A stretch of DNA of 64,000 nt from Pomphorhynchus laevis (taxonomy: Eukaryota; Acanthocephala; Palaeacanthocephala; Echinorhynchida; Pomphorhynchidae): NCBI GenBank assembly GCA_012934845.2, contig WNNJ02002346.1, positions 1 to 64,000 of the forward strand, in the 5' to 3' direction. A program made the translations under genes and the position numbers. Below are positions 9,716 to 20,920 of the stretch, piece after piece (positions within the stretch are counted from its first letter, which is position 1; each line of letters starts with the position of its first letter). The notes under the pieces are model-generated. The model was not told where the DNA came from and made no database searches. It saw nothing but the letters and a program-made list of their open reading frames with translations.

Positions 9716-12700
9716 TTAAAAAAAACATTCATAAAAAGAACAAAAAATGTACAAGTGTCGGAGCATCAAAGCTCCCTCAATAATGCTCAAAAGAAATGGA
9801 AAAAATCTCAACTTGGACAATATATAGGTTTGTTCTTCGAATACAGCGTTCAAGGTAAGTGATTTATTATCAAACACCGACGAAGGGATTGGGGAGCTTT
9901 CCCCTATTCCCAAGGCAAAAAATCTAACGATTATAACACTACTAAAACTTATTGAACGACAAAATTTGTTTAACGTGTTTTTGCGTGGATTTACAATATC
10001 TTACAAAAATTGTGTGTTATTCGACTCTACACGGTATTACAAATCCGAAATCAAAATCTCCTTCGCAACTCCTGGTTTAGCGGTGGAGTATGAAACTTTT
10101 TTCCAGAAAAATCTTTCGAATTTGGCTTCTTTGAAAAGTCTTCCTATCATGGCCTCACTCAAAGTTTCTAATATTCCATCCTTGTTAGAAAAATATGATA
10201 TTTAAGAGTTCGAATTGTTGTTTAAAGATTACAATCTTCGTACAGTGATCCGGAGAAACTGTACTCCTCTTTCCATCGCATTCGTCTCGGCATCTCTTGA
10301 CACCGCTTCAATTCTGCTGACAATCCCGTTCCAGCTAAACTAACACAATGCAAAGTAATCAAGAGCTCTTTTCACTGAATATCCTTCAGTAGAATTCGGG
10401 AGGTGCTTCTGCCCTTAGCCTTTTATCTGGTAGAGATGCAGATGTTATAGTCCTTCAGGAGACGCGGTCTATCCGTATCCCTCACGACATTAATCGATTT
10501 ATCCCTCAGCATATATACACCCACTTTACTCCTTACATAACCCTCACTCCTCTTCATCTCAATGTCTTTTAACCCTAGTGAAAAGCTCCTTAAGATCTTC
10601 CCTCCTTCTTAACTATTCTTGTCCAGCCCTATCTTGTTTAGCTATATCACTTCGTAAGAACGGTAAATGCATCAGTATAGCCAATATTTATATACGGCTC
10701 TTTAGTTGCTCAACAACTAATTCACTCCTCGACATATAACTGCCTCATAAGATGTGGTTGTTAAAACCCATCTGTACTGAGCAGTCGCGCCAACAATAGA
10801 CCACCTCTCATGACCTAATTCGTTGGCGGTTAGAGGAAGATACGTTGCTGAGGAGAAGGTTCCACTTTAATCCCGTCAGGGTGGCCTTCTTTCAGGCAGC
10901 TATCCAACTATTCCCCCGAATTGGGAATGAGAGTTTGACCGTATTTAATACCTACCTCTCTTCGCAAGCTACCGCGATACTATCGACTACGTATAAAGGT
11001 CGTATATACAATCCCACCTTAATAAAACTCAAGGTCCTGCTAAAATGCTACACCTTCCTAATCTCTCTGTTTCCGCCAGACAAGCACTCTCGAATGAAGA
11101 CTGGAGCACTAGATATAGGTTTCAGTTGAGCAAAGATAAGGCAAGCATTTCTCACCTTAACCTTCTCAGTCTTCCTTCTGGAAGATATTCAAGAAGGAGA
11201 AGTTTGTCTGTTGGAAGCATAGAGCTTTAGGCTGGATTGGTAGTATAGGCCTTGATAATGTTTAGAAGGAATTACTATCCCTACATAATTATGGAGCCAC
11301 TCAATCTCCCCAACCAATCCCGCCTTGGGGTGACTTCAGGAGCAGGGACTTATCTGTTACAGATATCCTTAACTTCTGAAGGCCACTTACGGTCACCTCT
11401 AAATCCGTCGCTCCACTATCTTCTCGGTCTGTCAGCTTTTGACAGCCGATAAAAGAAGAGAATTAGCCGTCACAATGCTTTTAGCCTCACCATCCGATGT
11501 AGTCGACATCAATATTAGTCGTAGTATTTTTTTATCAAAGCGTAGTTTGGTTTCATGTCCTAAAGATCTGCGTTGCATTTCGATTCAAAACTCCCTAATC
11601 TCTATCTACGAAAAAGCGCTTGCGCGTAGAATCCGCGACTATTTAAGTAGGCGTAATTTGATCCCACCGAGTTTTCATGGGTTTGTCAAAGGACGCTCGG
11701 TCCATTCAGCAATAGGTGAAGTGCATCAGTTTTGTAGGGATAATAGCCATCAACTAGCTGTGGCTGTTTTCCTTGACTTTTCTTCTGCATTTGACCGCAT
11801 TTCCATTTTCTTTGATATCTCCTCTCTCGGGTCCCTTGGGTTACTTGCGAGAATTGTTAACAGTGTGGAGATATTACTGTACAATAAGCGATTCTATTAT
11901 GAAGACGACCCTGATGCGCGTCAGTTCTACCCTATTACGGGTGTGCCTCAAGGATCCCCACTTTATCAATCTTATTTCTTGATGCATCCATTGTACTATT
12001 CAAGAATTTTAAACGTGATCAAACTAGTGGTATACGCTGATGATACCACGACCCTCTTCTCTGGACGCAGGTGCAAAGATGTCGCCTCGGACGATAGCCG
12101 TTTCTTTTTAAGATTAACAGACCAGCTGACCCCATCCAATCTTATTCTCAATTCATCCAAATCGAAGGTGGTCGTCTTTTATGGCGCCACTGCGACAAGG
12201 AAAAAACTAAAGAGATTAGTACTCCCAGCTCTTTCTTCCATATTGACTAATCAACCACTCCCTACCTTCACAAGTCAAGTAAAATACCCGGGGTTCACTG
12301 TTTCGGTGAACTGGTCGGCGAAAGCTGACCTGGGTAGACTCAAACGTATCATGAAGAAAGCTAGGTGGGCCCTGAAACGGGCTCAGCATCTGTCGTTGAA
12401 TGGGCAAACTCAAGCGCGCCTCTGGGGTACTTGGGCTATCTCTGGATTAGTCTTCTTTTCGAGAAGACGTCCCTTAGAGCAAAGACTAAGGTTTCTCAAG
12501 CTCCTTATCTCGCGATTATCGAGCATAGTCCGCCTCGATTGGACTCTTCGGGTGTGAAAGACTCCGGATGGTTCAGTCGAAGAGGGCGTGTTGGATTGGC
12601 TGAATGGCTAAGATCCGCTGGGCCTCAGGCCGTGACATCATTATGAAGACTAAATGCTGTTATAAGTTGTCTTATCTGAATTGCAGTTATTTTTCTAATG

Positions 12701-12735
12701 TCTCTTTTCGTGTTTTTTAGTGGTTGTTATTCCTT
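9716..12735 (+). mobile_element. LINE family A, copy A3, in tandem behind A2
   Basis: It starts directly after the A-rich 3' end of A2 with text matching the A2 ORF1 start (ACAAGTGTCGGAGCATCAA). ORF1 is only partly kept (9,966-10,330, FNVFLRGFT to LLEKYDI) and then jumps straight to ORF2 at about 10,335, losing the zinc knuckles. ORF2 has an internal deletion of roughly 165 bases after TATATACGG (10,697) and several shifts. The longest intact block (11,439-12,557) carries RT motifs FLDFSSAFDRI, GVPQGSPL and VVYADDTTTLF. The C-terminal block and 3' UTR resemble A2. Confidence 0.9.
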
Positions 12736-12739
12736 ATTA

Positions 12740-13670
12740 TTATATTAACAACTTGAAGTGGAACACAGATGTGTTTGAAAATTTGTGTAAAATTAAATAA
12801 TATTTCTCTTTGTTGCTGTTCCAATTAATTAAAGAAAAGCAAATTATGAGCAACATAAATTCTATCTCTAATGATTTGAAAAATATTGGCAAGCAATTAA
12901 ACTTCTCTAAAAGTAGTGAAGAAACGAAAAATCCATATGAAAAATATATGTTTTTATAAAAATATATAATCCATATATGTTTTGACAAACTGCTGTCTCT
13001 AGCAGAAATTCCCTGATTACTTTATAATTAATTATTATAATATATTTATATACTTTTTATTTACCAATAAATTCTTTTAGATTTTCAAGAATTCAGAAAT
13101 TCAAGCAGGATTACAATACCGCACCCCTGTATATAATTGTAAGCCAAACTGGGTTTTGTAATAAAAAAAAAGTCATTTAATAATTTGAAATAAAATTGGA
13201 AAGATAAAAAAGTTCTATGAAATTTAACAAATTTAACAAATTTTGAAATTGCTACTTCGACGTTTTTTTAATAAATTTTGGATTAAATTAAAACTGAATT
13301 GGAAACGTTTTAAAAAGTGAATTGCAATTAATTTTATTCACTCCCTAAATATTATATATTATTTTTCGACTTTTCTAAAAGGTTGCTTTACAGATCGAAA
13401 TTGGAGTGTTAATTTCTGCCCTCATATGTAAGCAAAACTATTAATTAAAAAATTTATTTGCTAATTTGAAATTGCTGTCTTTAATAATGTCTTTAAATAA
13501 AATTCAAAGAAGTGTTCTTTTAACTTCTCATTGCTGTCTTAGTACTTCTTTGTATTAAAGAAGCAACTTTTCATCATACCCCGCGTGTGTTACACTCTCA
13601 GTTCAACCATAACATTTTGATTCATAGCATTTCGATTAATTGATAGAAAAACAAACAAAAAACCGTATTA
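12740..13670. other. AT-rich intergenic stretch, no gene seen
   Basis: It lies between LINE A3 and the poly(A) site of the host gene. Oligo-A and oligo-T runs are common. I see no supported gene or repeat family. Confidence 0.5.
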
Positions 13671-13676
13671 TTGTGT

Positions 13677-13686
13677 TTATTTATTT
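13677..13686 (-). terminator. Polyadenylation signal of the minus-strand host gene
   Basis: On the minus strand the text reads GAAATAAATAAACAC, with two overlapping AATAAA signals about 210 bases after the TAA stop at 13,895-13,897. No other good signal lies between them, so transcript cleavage is expected around 13,650-13,670. Confidence 0.6.
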
Positions 13687-13894
13687 CACTTAAATTTAGT
13701 TGTCAATGGGTATGTATTAAAATAGTATCTTGTTCGATATATAACAATGATCGCATGTCATCGTTGAAGTTATGGATGTTCTATCCTAAGCACTGCATTC
13801 GTCTTTCGTTGCTTTAATTTGTGTAAATTGTTGAACTGTAATCCCGTCTAAACAATCATAATCACTCACGAGTGAACGGTTACGAGTGAACGGT

Positions 13895-14478
13895 TTATAT
13901 CTTACTCAATGGTCCAGCAATTCCATTTGGTACTTTTACTGTATATTTCAATGATTTACCATCAGACGTTGACAATTTTACACCTTTTAAATTATTTTCC
14001 AAATAATTTTCGCATTTGTCACCCGTGCTGCAATCCACAATTCCTGTTTTATCGCCATACTTATAGTAAATGATTGATTTAAATTGCCTGTGTCAAGTTG
14101 AAAAGTCAATTAACAAGTAAACCTATCATTAACAGTTACTTACTTTTTATCTGGATTGAAATCTGTTACATTGATGAAGTACGGGGAACCCTCTTCTGTA
14201 GGTTTTATTTTATTACACAACTAAAACGCGACAATTCAGTAAATTGTTGTTGATGTTCTCTTAAAAATACAGCACTTACCGATTTCTGTAGATCATCCTT
14301 GTCGTCTTCGACAACATTATCAGGATCAGTGAATTTGATTGTAGTAGATATTTCTAAATCATTAATTCATTCCTGTTGTAAAAATATTAATTTATTTGAT
14401 TATTTTTACTTTTGTTAGCTGTCGGACACTTGTTTCTCTTAGTGACATTACCATTCCAGTTTTTCAATGTAACCGGTG
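13895..14478 (-). other. Domain module 4 and C-terminus (exons 14-17)
   Basis: Exon lengths are 69, 74, 77 and 193 nt; the last includes the stop. Landmarks are TPVTLKNWNGNVTKRNKCP; KISTTIKFTDPDNVVEDDKD; LCNKIKPTEEGSPYFINVTD; QFKSIIYYKYGDKTGIVDCS; LKYTVKVPNGIAGPLSKI and the end. No GPI signal or second membrane segment follows, consistent with a type II protein. Confidence 0.78.
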
Positions 14479-17400
14479 CTAAAACAAAAGAGATAGTAAC
14501 TCGTTTATAACAGTAAACTGCTTTCTGATCAGCATACTTCCTTCAGTTGGAATTGATTTTTTATCGATTTCAACTTTATATTGTTTTTTATTTAATGGTA
14601 TTTCAATGTCTCCCAATGCCTCGTTCAATTTCTTTACGCATGGTTCCCCATTTTTTGTTCCTTTACAGTATAACTTAGCAAGAAAATAATCCCTAACGAT
14701 AGAAATTAAATTGTAGTTTTAAAGGAATTCAATAGTTAGAGTTTATTTATAGTTACTTAGACAAAATAGGAGCATCAACAAATTTACCAACTTCGACGTA
14801 GAATGCATCTTTAGCTAGATCATCAGCAATCAAAGCACAAATCTGAAACGAATAAAAAGAAAATAAAAATAACAATGTTACATTCAATCTACATTATAAA
14901 ATCTACATTACCGCTTCCTGTATTGGAATTTGAAGATCTTTAACAAGATTAACCAATTTCTAACAATTTCAACACCCTCAAACACTAAAACAAGCACATA
15001 ACCAGACGAATGTAAGAAGTGCACTTGTAGTTGATGAATAGTTACCGTAATTGTTTGTTTCACATACATCCCGTTTTTTGTGAATTTCATTCCAATCTGT
15101 AGTCGTTACCGGAACTAAATTGATAAATGAATTGACAAATTAACACAACACCATAGCTGCGAAGCTAACTATTAAGGGCTAAGACACGTACCACGATTGA
15201 AGTGAATATCGGTTGGAAGAGGAGTAACTGTGCACTTCACTTTTGGATCTAATTCAATGTCTTTTAGTTTCTCTTTAATGAACTGTTCACAACCACCAGC
15301 ACACATTTCAGGTAACTTGTAATAGATGGTAATTGGGAACTCTCTTTAAACAGATACAAACTTGTATATTTTGTATAACAAATAACTAAGCTTACTCTGT
15401 TACTGAAGTATAACCCAAAGCTTTAATGTAGAACGGCACACCTGGGTCACCTTTAGACGTTTCCGCTAATATTCCACACAACTAAATTAAATAGACAGTT
15501 TAAAAACACAATCAGATACAATCGGTTATATTACAGCTGCCTGCAAAGAGTCCTTAGCATCATCAACATTGGTAACACTGCCACTCGCCTTGCAAGTTGC
15601 GTCTATTTCTAAATGGATCGAAATCGTTGGATGAGTAGAATAAAATGTAAGGACGAGTCCTGTGTCCTACTTGTATCGAATATTTTCTCGCCTTCGTCTT
15701 TTTCTTTCTTAATCCCTTCCCATTCCTCTTCAAGTATTGGTTCTACGTTAACAGACGTAACATGAAATCAGAGATCAACAGATTGCACACATACCCAGAT
15801 TCGTTGCAATGTCGACTGGTTTACTTACGGTGTATTTCACCACTGGATTACTTTTAAATTCAATTCCCTTCAGTTTGTTAAAGTATTTTAGACAATTGAC
15901 CTGGGAACAGTCAGTATCTTTATCGTAATATATAACAACCGAAAACGTTCTAAAGACAAGCATTAGGGTTGTTCATCATTGAGGTTTGTTGACTCACTTC
16001 TTGTCAGCCTGAAGTTCACCAACTTCAATGTAGAACGGGGGGTTCGAAGAATCATCATTCAACTTAATACGCAGCTAAACAGAAGAGTTACGTTGATTCT
16101 ATATAACATAATTCATGTTTGCGCATACGCTCTCCTGTAGTAACTCTTTATCTCCAGATAAAAGTGCTCTGGAAGAATCGAGTTTTATTTCGCTGGGGAT
16201 TTCTAAATTTTAATTTTGGCTTTGAAAGCTGAAGTGATACTCAAGTGAACGAGTGTGTAAGAAGCTTTTGTTATTAATTAGAATAAACATAAATAAAAAA
16301 AAATTTTCTTAAATAAATAAAATTGAGTAATAACAAAATAAAATGTAGGGATGAAGAATATCTAAACACTCTCTCTTAATGACAGATGATTGGCCCGTTT
16401 TAGGGATATTCTTGAATAAAGAATATACAGTTATCGCCAGAATACTGGCTATACCTGAATGCAATTTAAAATTAGAAAGCAGAAGATTCTAATGGACAAC
16501 GAACGATCGTTGCACCGATTAGTTTAAATAGCTGTCGAACGTGCTTAGCGCTTTTTTCATTACAATAGCTGAATGTATACACATTTGCACATTAAAGAAT
16601 CAATTAAATGTGTTATATGTACCTGACGTGTGTGCATTTGTTTACCAATCATCGAGTAAAGTTAGCTGACGTCTGAGATCGTCTTTGCTGTACAGCTCTA
16701 TAATGTAAACAACTCGTTCGTAGTCATCTGTGAATGCAATATGTTAACAAAGCATTGTTTACATTGCCATTTGATAATTCCTTTGTTATTTAAAAATTCA
16801 CATATTAAATAAACAAGTTGCCATTCATATATTCAATTGTTTACAATTAAATATAGAAATTATTTATATTCAAAATTCACATATTAAATAAACAAGTTGC
16901 CATTCATATATTCAATTGTTTACAATTAAATATAGAAATTATTTATATTCAATTGTAAAGCCCACTAACTTACAGAAGACAATTTATTTGATATTATAAA
17001 CATCCTCACAAGCATCATGTCTTTTTTGGAAAAGAGCTGATACTAAAATCTGACTAAAAATATTGACTTTGTAATTGTCACTTGAATTGCACAATTAAGT
17101 CTGATGCACTTATAAACAAACAATTCAAAAACTTAAAAATCAAAATATAAACACTTTAAATTAATAATAAAAATTAACTTATCGTATGTAATCTGCAATA
17201 AACAAGCAAATATAACAAATCACTTACTGAATCCACTTGCTGAGGGAGTGGTTGTACTCGACGGTGTTGTAGTTGTAGGTTCTGTTGTTGTAGTTGTAGG
17301 TTCTGTTGTTGTAGTTGTAGGTTCTGTTGTTGTAGTTGTAGGTTCTGTTGTTGTAGTTGTAGGTTCTGTTGTTGTAGTTGTAGCCTCTGTTGTTGTAGTT

Positions 17401-18095
17401 GTAGCCTCTGTTGTTGTAGTTGTAGCCTCTGTTGTTGTAGTTGTAGGTTCTGTTGTTGTAGTTGTAGGTTCTGTTGTTGTAGTTGTAGGTTCTGTTGTTG
17501 TAGTTGTAGGTTCTGTTGTTGTAGTTGTAGGTTCTGTTGTTGTAGTTGTAGCCTCAGTTGTTGGAGTTGTAGCCTCAGTTGTTGGAGTTGTAGCCTCTGT
17601 TGTTGGAGTTGTAGCCTCTATTGTTGGAGTTGTAGCCTCTGTTATTGGAGTTGTAGCCTCTGTTGTTGGAGTCGTTGTTGTTGAAGTTGTGGTTGTTGTT
17701 GGAGTTGTGGTCGTCGTGGTTGTTATTGGAATTGGAGTTTTAGTCGTGGTTGTTATTGGATTTGAGGTCGTGGTCGTTGTCGGAGCTTTAGTCGTAGTGG
17801 TTAGTACAGGCAACAGTGTCGTTGTGATGGGTGGTATTGGTGACGTGGTTGTCGTGACTGTAGGAATTACTGGAGGAGCCGAGGTGGTTGTGGTCCCAGA
17901 TGTCCCTAAACCAACGCCAACACCGACGGCGATTCCAATACACACCAGACCGAGACACGAAATTCCGACAATAAGTAGAATGCCGAGCCTTTTTTCGAAA
18001 TAAAGTAAATCATCAAACTAAAATAGTAAAGCCAACTTAACTTACAAATTAGACCTGATTTTAGCCCGTGTACGAATTCTAATTGATTCATCCAT
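13895..18095 (-). CDS. Predicted type II membrane protein: Thr-rich stalk plus four tandem Cys-bearing domains (17 exons)
   Basis: Exons by plus coordinates: 18,046-18,095; 17,228-17,988; 16,129-16,202; 15,998-16,074; 15,795-15,949; 15,671-15,742; 15,535-15,608; 15,396-15,481; 15,192-15,343; 15,046-15,114; 14,912-14,984; 14,757-14,842; 14,538-14,692; 14,410-14,478; 14,280-14,353; 14,144-14,220; 13,895-14,087. All introns are GT-AG; fifteen are 48-77 nt and one is 1,025 nt. The protein (about 765 residues) begins MDESIRIRTRAKIRSN, then one hydrophobic anchor (about residues 17-45). Basic residues before the anchor predict a cytosolic N-terminus. A Thr/Glu/Pro stalk follows to about residue 265, probably O-glycosylated. 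Four repeats follow, marked by F-Y-I/V, I-Y-Y, C-x(3-5)-C and K-Y-T-V. I do not recognise the domain; a cell-surface binding or inhibitory role is only a guess. Exon 11 is 73 nt where its three paralogues are 74, so its reading is uncertain. The first repeat lacks the leading exon seen in the others. Confidence 0.8.
14538..15114 (-). other. Domain module 3 (exons 10-13), with an irregular exon 11
   Basis: Exon lengths are 69, 73, 86 and 155 nt. Landmarks are VPVTTTDWNEIHKKRDVCET; NLVKDLQIPIQEA; ICALIADDLAKDAFYVEVGK; DYFLAKLYCKGTKNGEPCVK. With the standard exon 10 and 11 borders the frame breaks in exon 11. An in-frame alternative uses donor GAT|GTATGT at 15,068 and acceptor GTTAG|AAATTG at 14,959, giving a shorter domain. 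Confidence 0.65.
15192..15742 (-). other. Domain module 2 (exons 6-9)
   Basis: Exon lengths are 72, 74, 86 and 152 nt. Landmarks are EPILEEEWEGIKKEK; KIDATCKASGSVTNVDDAKD; LCGILAETSKGDPGVPFYIK; EFPITIYYKLPEMCAGGCEQ; VKCTVTPLP. Cysteines fall at TCK, LCG, MCAGGC and KCT. Confidence 0.78.
15795..16202 (-). other. Domain module 1 of the membrane protein (exons 3-5)
   Basis: Exon lengths are 74, 77 and 155 nt. The text includes KIPSEIKLDSSRALLSGDKE, then LRIKLNDDSSNPPFYIEVGE, then TFSVVIYYDKDTDCSQVNCL and VVKYTVSKPVDIATNLG. It lacks the short DW-containing leading exon of the other modules; that exon may have been lost or may lie unseen in the 1,025-nt intron. Confidence 0.75.
16790..16955. repeat. 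79-bp direct tandem duplication in intron 2
   Basis: A block beginning AAATTCACATATTAAATAAA near 16,791 is repeated immediately from about 16,870 with almost no difference, suggesting a recent duplication. It lies in the only long intron (1,025 nt) of the host gene. Confidence 0.85.
17263..17690 (-). repeat. 21-bp coding minisatellite (Thr-rich stalk)
   Basis: On the minus strand a 21-nt unit encodes TTTTTEP or TTTTTEA, about 14 near-perfect units, preceded by about 7 older units of the type TTPTTEA. Unit exchange is expected to make the stalk length variable. The P/A third-base swaps occur in blocks (EP-EA-EP), which points to expansion by unequal exchange. Confidence 0.93.
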
Positions 18096-18157
18096 GATTT
18101 ATGTTAACTAAGATACCTTAAGATGTTTTTCAATGCTGTTCCCGAGCATTTTGTCGG

Positions 18158-18165
18158 TATTTATA
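18158..18165 (-). promoter_or_regulatory. TATA box of the host gene
   Basis: The minus strand reads CTATAAATA about 63 bases before the ATG at 18,095, in otherwise mixed sequence. If used, transcription would start near 18,130, giving a 5' UTR of roughly 35 bases. A second ATG four bases downstream of the first is out of frame. Confidence 0.55.
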
Positions 18166-18199
18166 GAAAAATACTCCAGTCAAAAAAAACTAAGAAACC

Positions 18200-18885
18200 C
18201 GAAAGAGGCGTGTCTTTTTGTTTAAAAATTCTCATCTGTTCTTCTATAAGAATATAGTCTCTAGAAAAGGGAATTACCGTCTTTAACGATTAGTTAACTC
18301 ACTGTGAATCATCTTTTGCATTGAGCTTGTCTTAATTATACGAAATTTGAGGCTAGACTGTGATTTTAAAAATTAAGTTTTCATGGGCTGGTCCAACTTA
18401 CAGTTAAAATAGTTAACGAAATTTTAACTACCAAACATTTTTGCTTAAAGAGCAAATGCATATTTTGCTGTGTTTTAATCAGCAAAATATGTTATTATCG
18501 AATAACTCACTAATTAAATAATTATTTCGATTAAAAATACAGAATTTGCTAAATTAACTTTTATAGAAAATTGTTTTATTGATTTAATTTATTAACCACA
18601 TAATATTGAAAACGTTATAAGGATTTCATTTTAGATATCTTTTTTTAACTTCAAAAGGATAAAAAATTAAATTTGAAATGTATAAATTATAGATTTAATT
18701 ATAGAAATAAGGCAAGTTCCGATATATTTAAGCTACATATAATCAAAATATATTTAAAGTCTAAGTTATAAAATACATTGTAGTGCCGCATTATTAAATT
18801 TTAATTTTTCTCAACTTTTAAAAGTTTTGTAAGAAAATTGTTTATTTTATTAGATAAACTTTAGAATAAATAGATAGATTTATTA
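18200..18885. other. AT-rich stretch upstream of the host gene, no gene seen
   Basis: It contains no convincing open frame. Upstream control elements of the host gene may lie in its proximal part, but I cannot identify any. Confidence 0.45.
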
Positions 18886-18889
18886 ATGT

Positions 18890-20345
18890 TTCTAGTAGCT
18901 CATGCAGATAGGCCGCTCACAAGTCCACTGAAATAAGCAAAAAATGACTTGACTGAAGTCCACACCACGTAAGCGACGTTGGAACGATGAAAAATTTGGA
19001 TCTCATTGCTAGCTGAGCTGCATGGCCTGTTTACTCGGTAGAAAGGTGCGAAACATGGATTTAAAGGTAGTGAGGTTAGGATGGCAACGAAATTATTAGA
19101 ATTCCAAATAAGAGGCATAGAAATGAGACAGGGACGCAGGCAGAAGTTGGTCCGATGACGAGGAATATGTAGCAGGAACTTATTGTTTGAGCGAAGTGTT
19201 CTTGAGGACGAATATTCAGCACCGTACAATTATATGTGAAGATACGGAAGGGACGTCGGCGTCGAATCAATACGTCGGCGTCGAATAAGTATGCGGGCTG
19301 CAGTGCAAAGAAACCTATACAGAGGGACAGTAATACAAGATGAGGAGTTTGAGAAAAGTGAGATGCAATAATCAAGACGAGGCAGCAGGAGGGAGGACAT
19401 TAGAGTGTTGAAAATGGAACAATTTGTTGCTTTTATGAATGCGACGAATTTCACAGAGAATAGAATAACATGAACGAACCTTTTCAGTACAAGTGATGAA
19501 AACGAGAGAGATCAGTATATAATTACTCCAAAAAATGTTAGCGAATACACGCAAGGAAGGCGATGATCCTTGAAAAAGAGAACATGATAAGATTAAATCT
19601 GCATGCATGAAGGGTGGATCGAAATAACATCAGATTTCGTGAACTTTACCACCATTCTAATGGATGGAATGTGGTCAGATAGAAATTCTAGGCAGAATCA
19701 AATCGAGGTGAGAAGAGTAGTTAAGGATGAATTAGGTGCGGTCGAATAAATAAGGATGTCATCTGCATATTGCATGACATAACATTTGAATTGTAAGCAA
19801 AGTGAACCGAAATGTCCAAGAAGAATGAAGAATACGATAGGGCAGAGTACAGAATCTTGCAGTACACCACGGGATATAGCGAACGATGAACTAATTGCAT
19901 TGCCGGATAATACAGTGGCAGAGCGACCATTAAGATATGACGAGAACCATTTAAGAGTAGAGGTGGAGAAGTCATAATGATGTCGAATGAGGTAAAGAAG
20001 AATATAGTGATCTACAATGTCAAAAGCCGACAACAGATCAAGCGAAATGACCAGGGAAATTAACTGTTGATCACGAGCCAAGAGAAGATCACCGATTGCC
20101 TTGTGAAAAGCAGTCTCAATTGAGCTATTTTACGGCATTCAGCCTGTTATTGAGGAAGAAGGTTTGACGAATTTGGTAGGAAATAATTTGGCGCACAATG
20201 ATTATTTCAAAGAGTTTCAAAATAGTAGAAAGTAATGAGATAGAACGGTAAGACGATGAAAGATTAGGGTCAATGTATTGAGATTTTAGCAGCAAACGGA
20301 TAGTTATAGCCTTCCATGCAGTGGTGAAGATCTTTAGTTAAATAC
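18890..20345 (-). mobile_element. LINE family B, copy B1 (RT and C-terminus, broken)
   Basis: Read on the minus strand from 20,345: a block AWKAITIRLL ... SSYRSISLLSTI, then SLDLLSAFDIVDH (RT motif A), a motif B region and QYADDILIY (motif C), then C-terminal text to about 18,890 in several frames. Order and wording match the family B copy at 55.7-57.7 kb (SSYRPISLLPTLSKLLERR, SLDLSCAFDIVKH, MQYADDILIY). This looks like a CR1/L2/Rex-type LINE. The endonuclease half is absent. Confidence 0.85.
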
Positions 20346-20489
20346 ATGAGTTAAAAAGTTTGCATTAGAACTATACTTGTGCGGGGGCAATAAAACAACT
20401 TTTAATGAATAACTCATTAATTAATGCACACATACTGTGTGCTTACAAACCCACAAAAGCGAAACAGATCGAAAAAGTTACTCGTTTAG

Positions 20490-20800
20490 TAGCATTGATA
20501 GTAGTTGCTTTTTGAAAAATAGGAGTGAGGATGATGATCGCAGATGATCAGGTAGGGAATTCCAAAGGAGAGGAGCAGCGATATTTAGGGATCGACGACC
20601 GAAGTTGTTTGATTGAAGAGGCACTGTAATAGAGGAGAAGCACAGGAATGTTGGTGAGTAGAAAGAGAGCGAGATTCATTTAGAGTTGGCAGATAGAGAT
20701 AAGAAGGAGAATTACAATTGAGAAGGCGATAAGTTAGACAAAGCAGACGAAAACGAACGCGATGTTCAATACTTAGCCATCCAAGTTTTGATAAATATAT
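20490..20800 (-). mobile_element. LINE 3' fragment (C-terminal RT tail), probably family B type
   Basis: The minus strand encodes NNFGRRSLNIAAPLLWNSLP then DHLRSSSSLLFFKKQLL, the usual C-terminus of CR1/L2-like LINE ORF2 (compare VAAPLAWNQLPLDVRR in the 57.6-kb copy). It is oriented like B1 but lies upstream of it, so it is a separate 5'-truncated copy. The hammerhead-type motif at 20.87-20.92 kb lies just upstream. Confidence 0.75.
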
Positions 20801-20866
20801 AATTTTTAATGAATCTCAAAAGAGAGTGAGACCAATCCGCGTGAAATACGTTGTTATCATTGAAGC

Positions 20867-20920
20867 CAGACGCGGAAGAACGGTAGCAAGTACCGTTTCG
20901 TCATCACAATGACTCATCAG
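20867..20920 (-). ncRNA. Hammerhead ribozyme-like motif
   Basis: The minus strand reads CTGATGA (20,914-20,920), then stem II GTCAT / ATGAC closing TGTG, then GAAA, then stem III ACGGTA / TACCGT (six perfect pairs) closing CTTGC, and U as the cleavage-site base. All conserved core boxes are present in conventional order. Stem I is the weak point: GGAGGA and TCTTCC can pair, but an 8-base internal loop separates that helix from the core on one side. A hairpin GGCACAC / GTGTGCC lies 5' of it. Self-cleavage is plausible but not shown. Confidence 0.6.

Noticed and set aside
17248-18003. Plus-strand 251-codon Val-rich open frame
   Set aside because: It is the antisense of the Thr-rich exon; the repeat leaves both strands open. 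Splice sites, TATA box and domain exons support only the minus strand.
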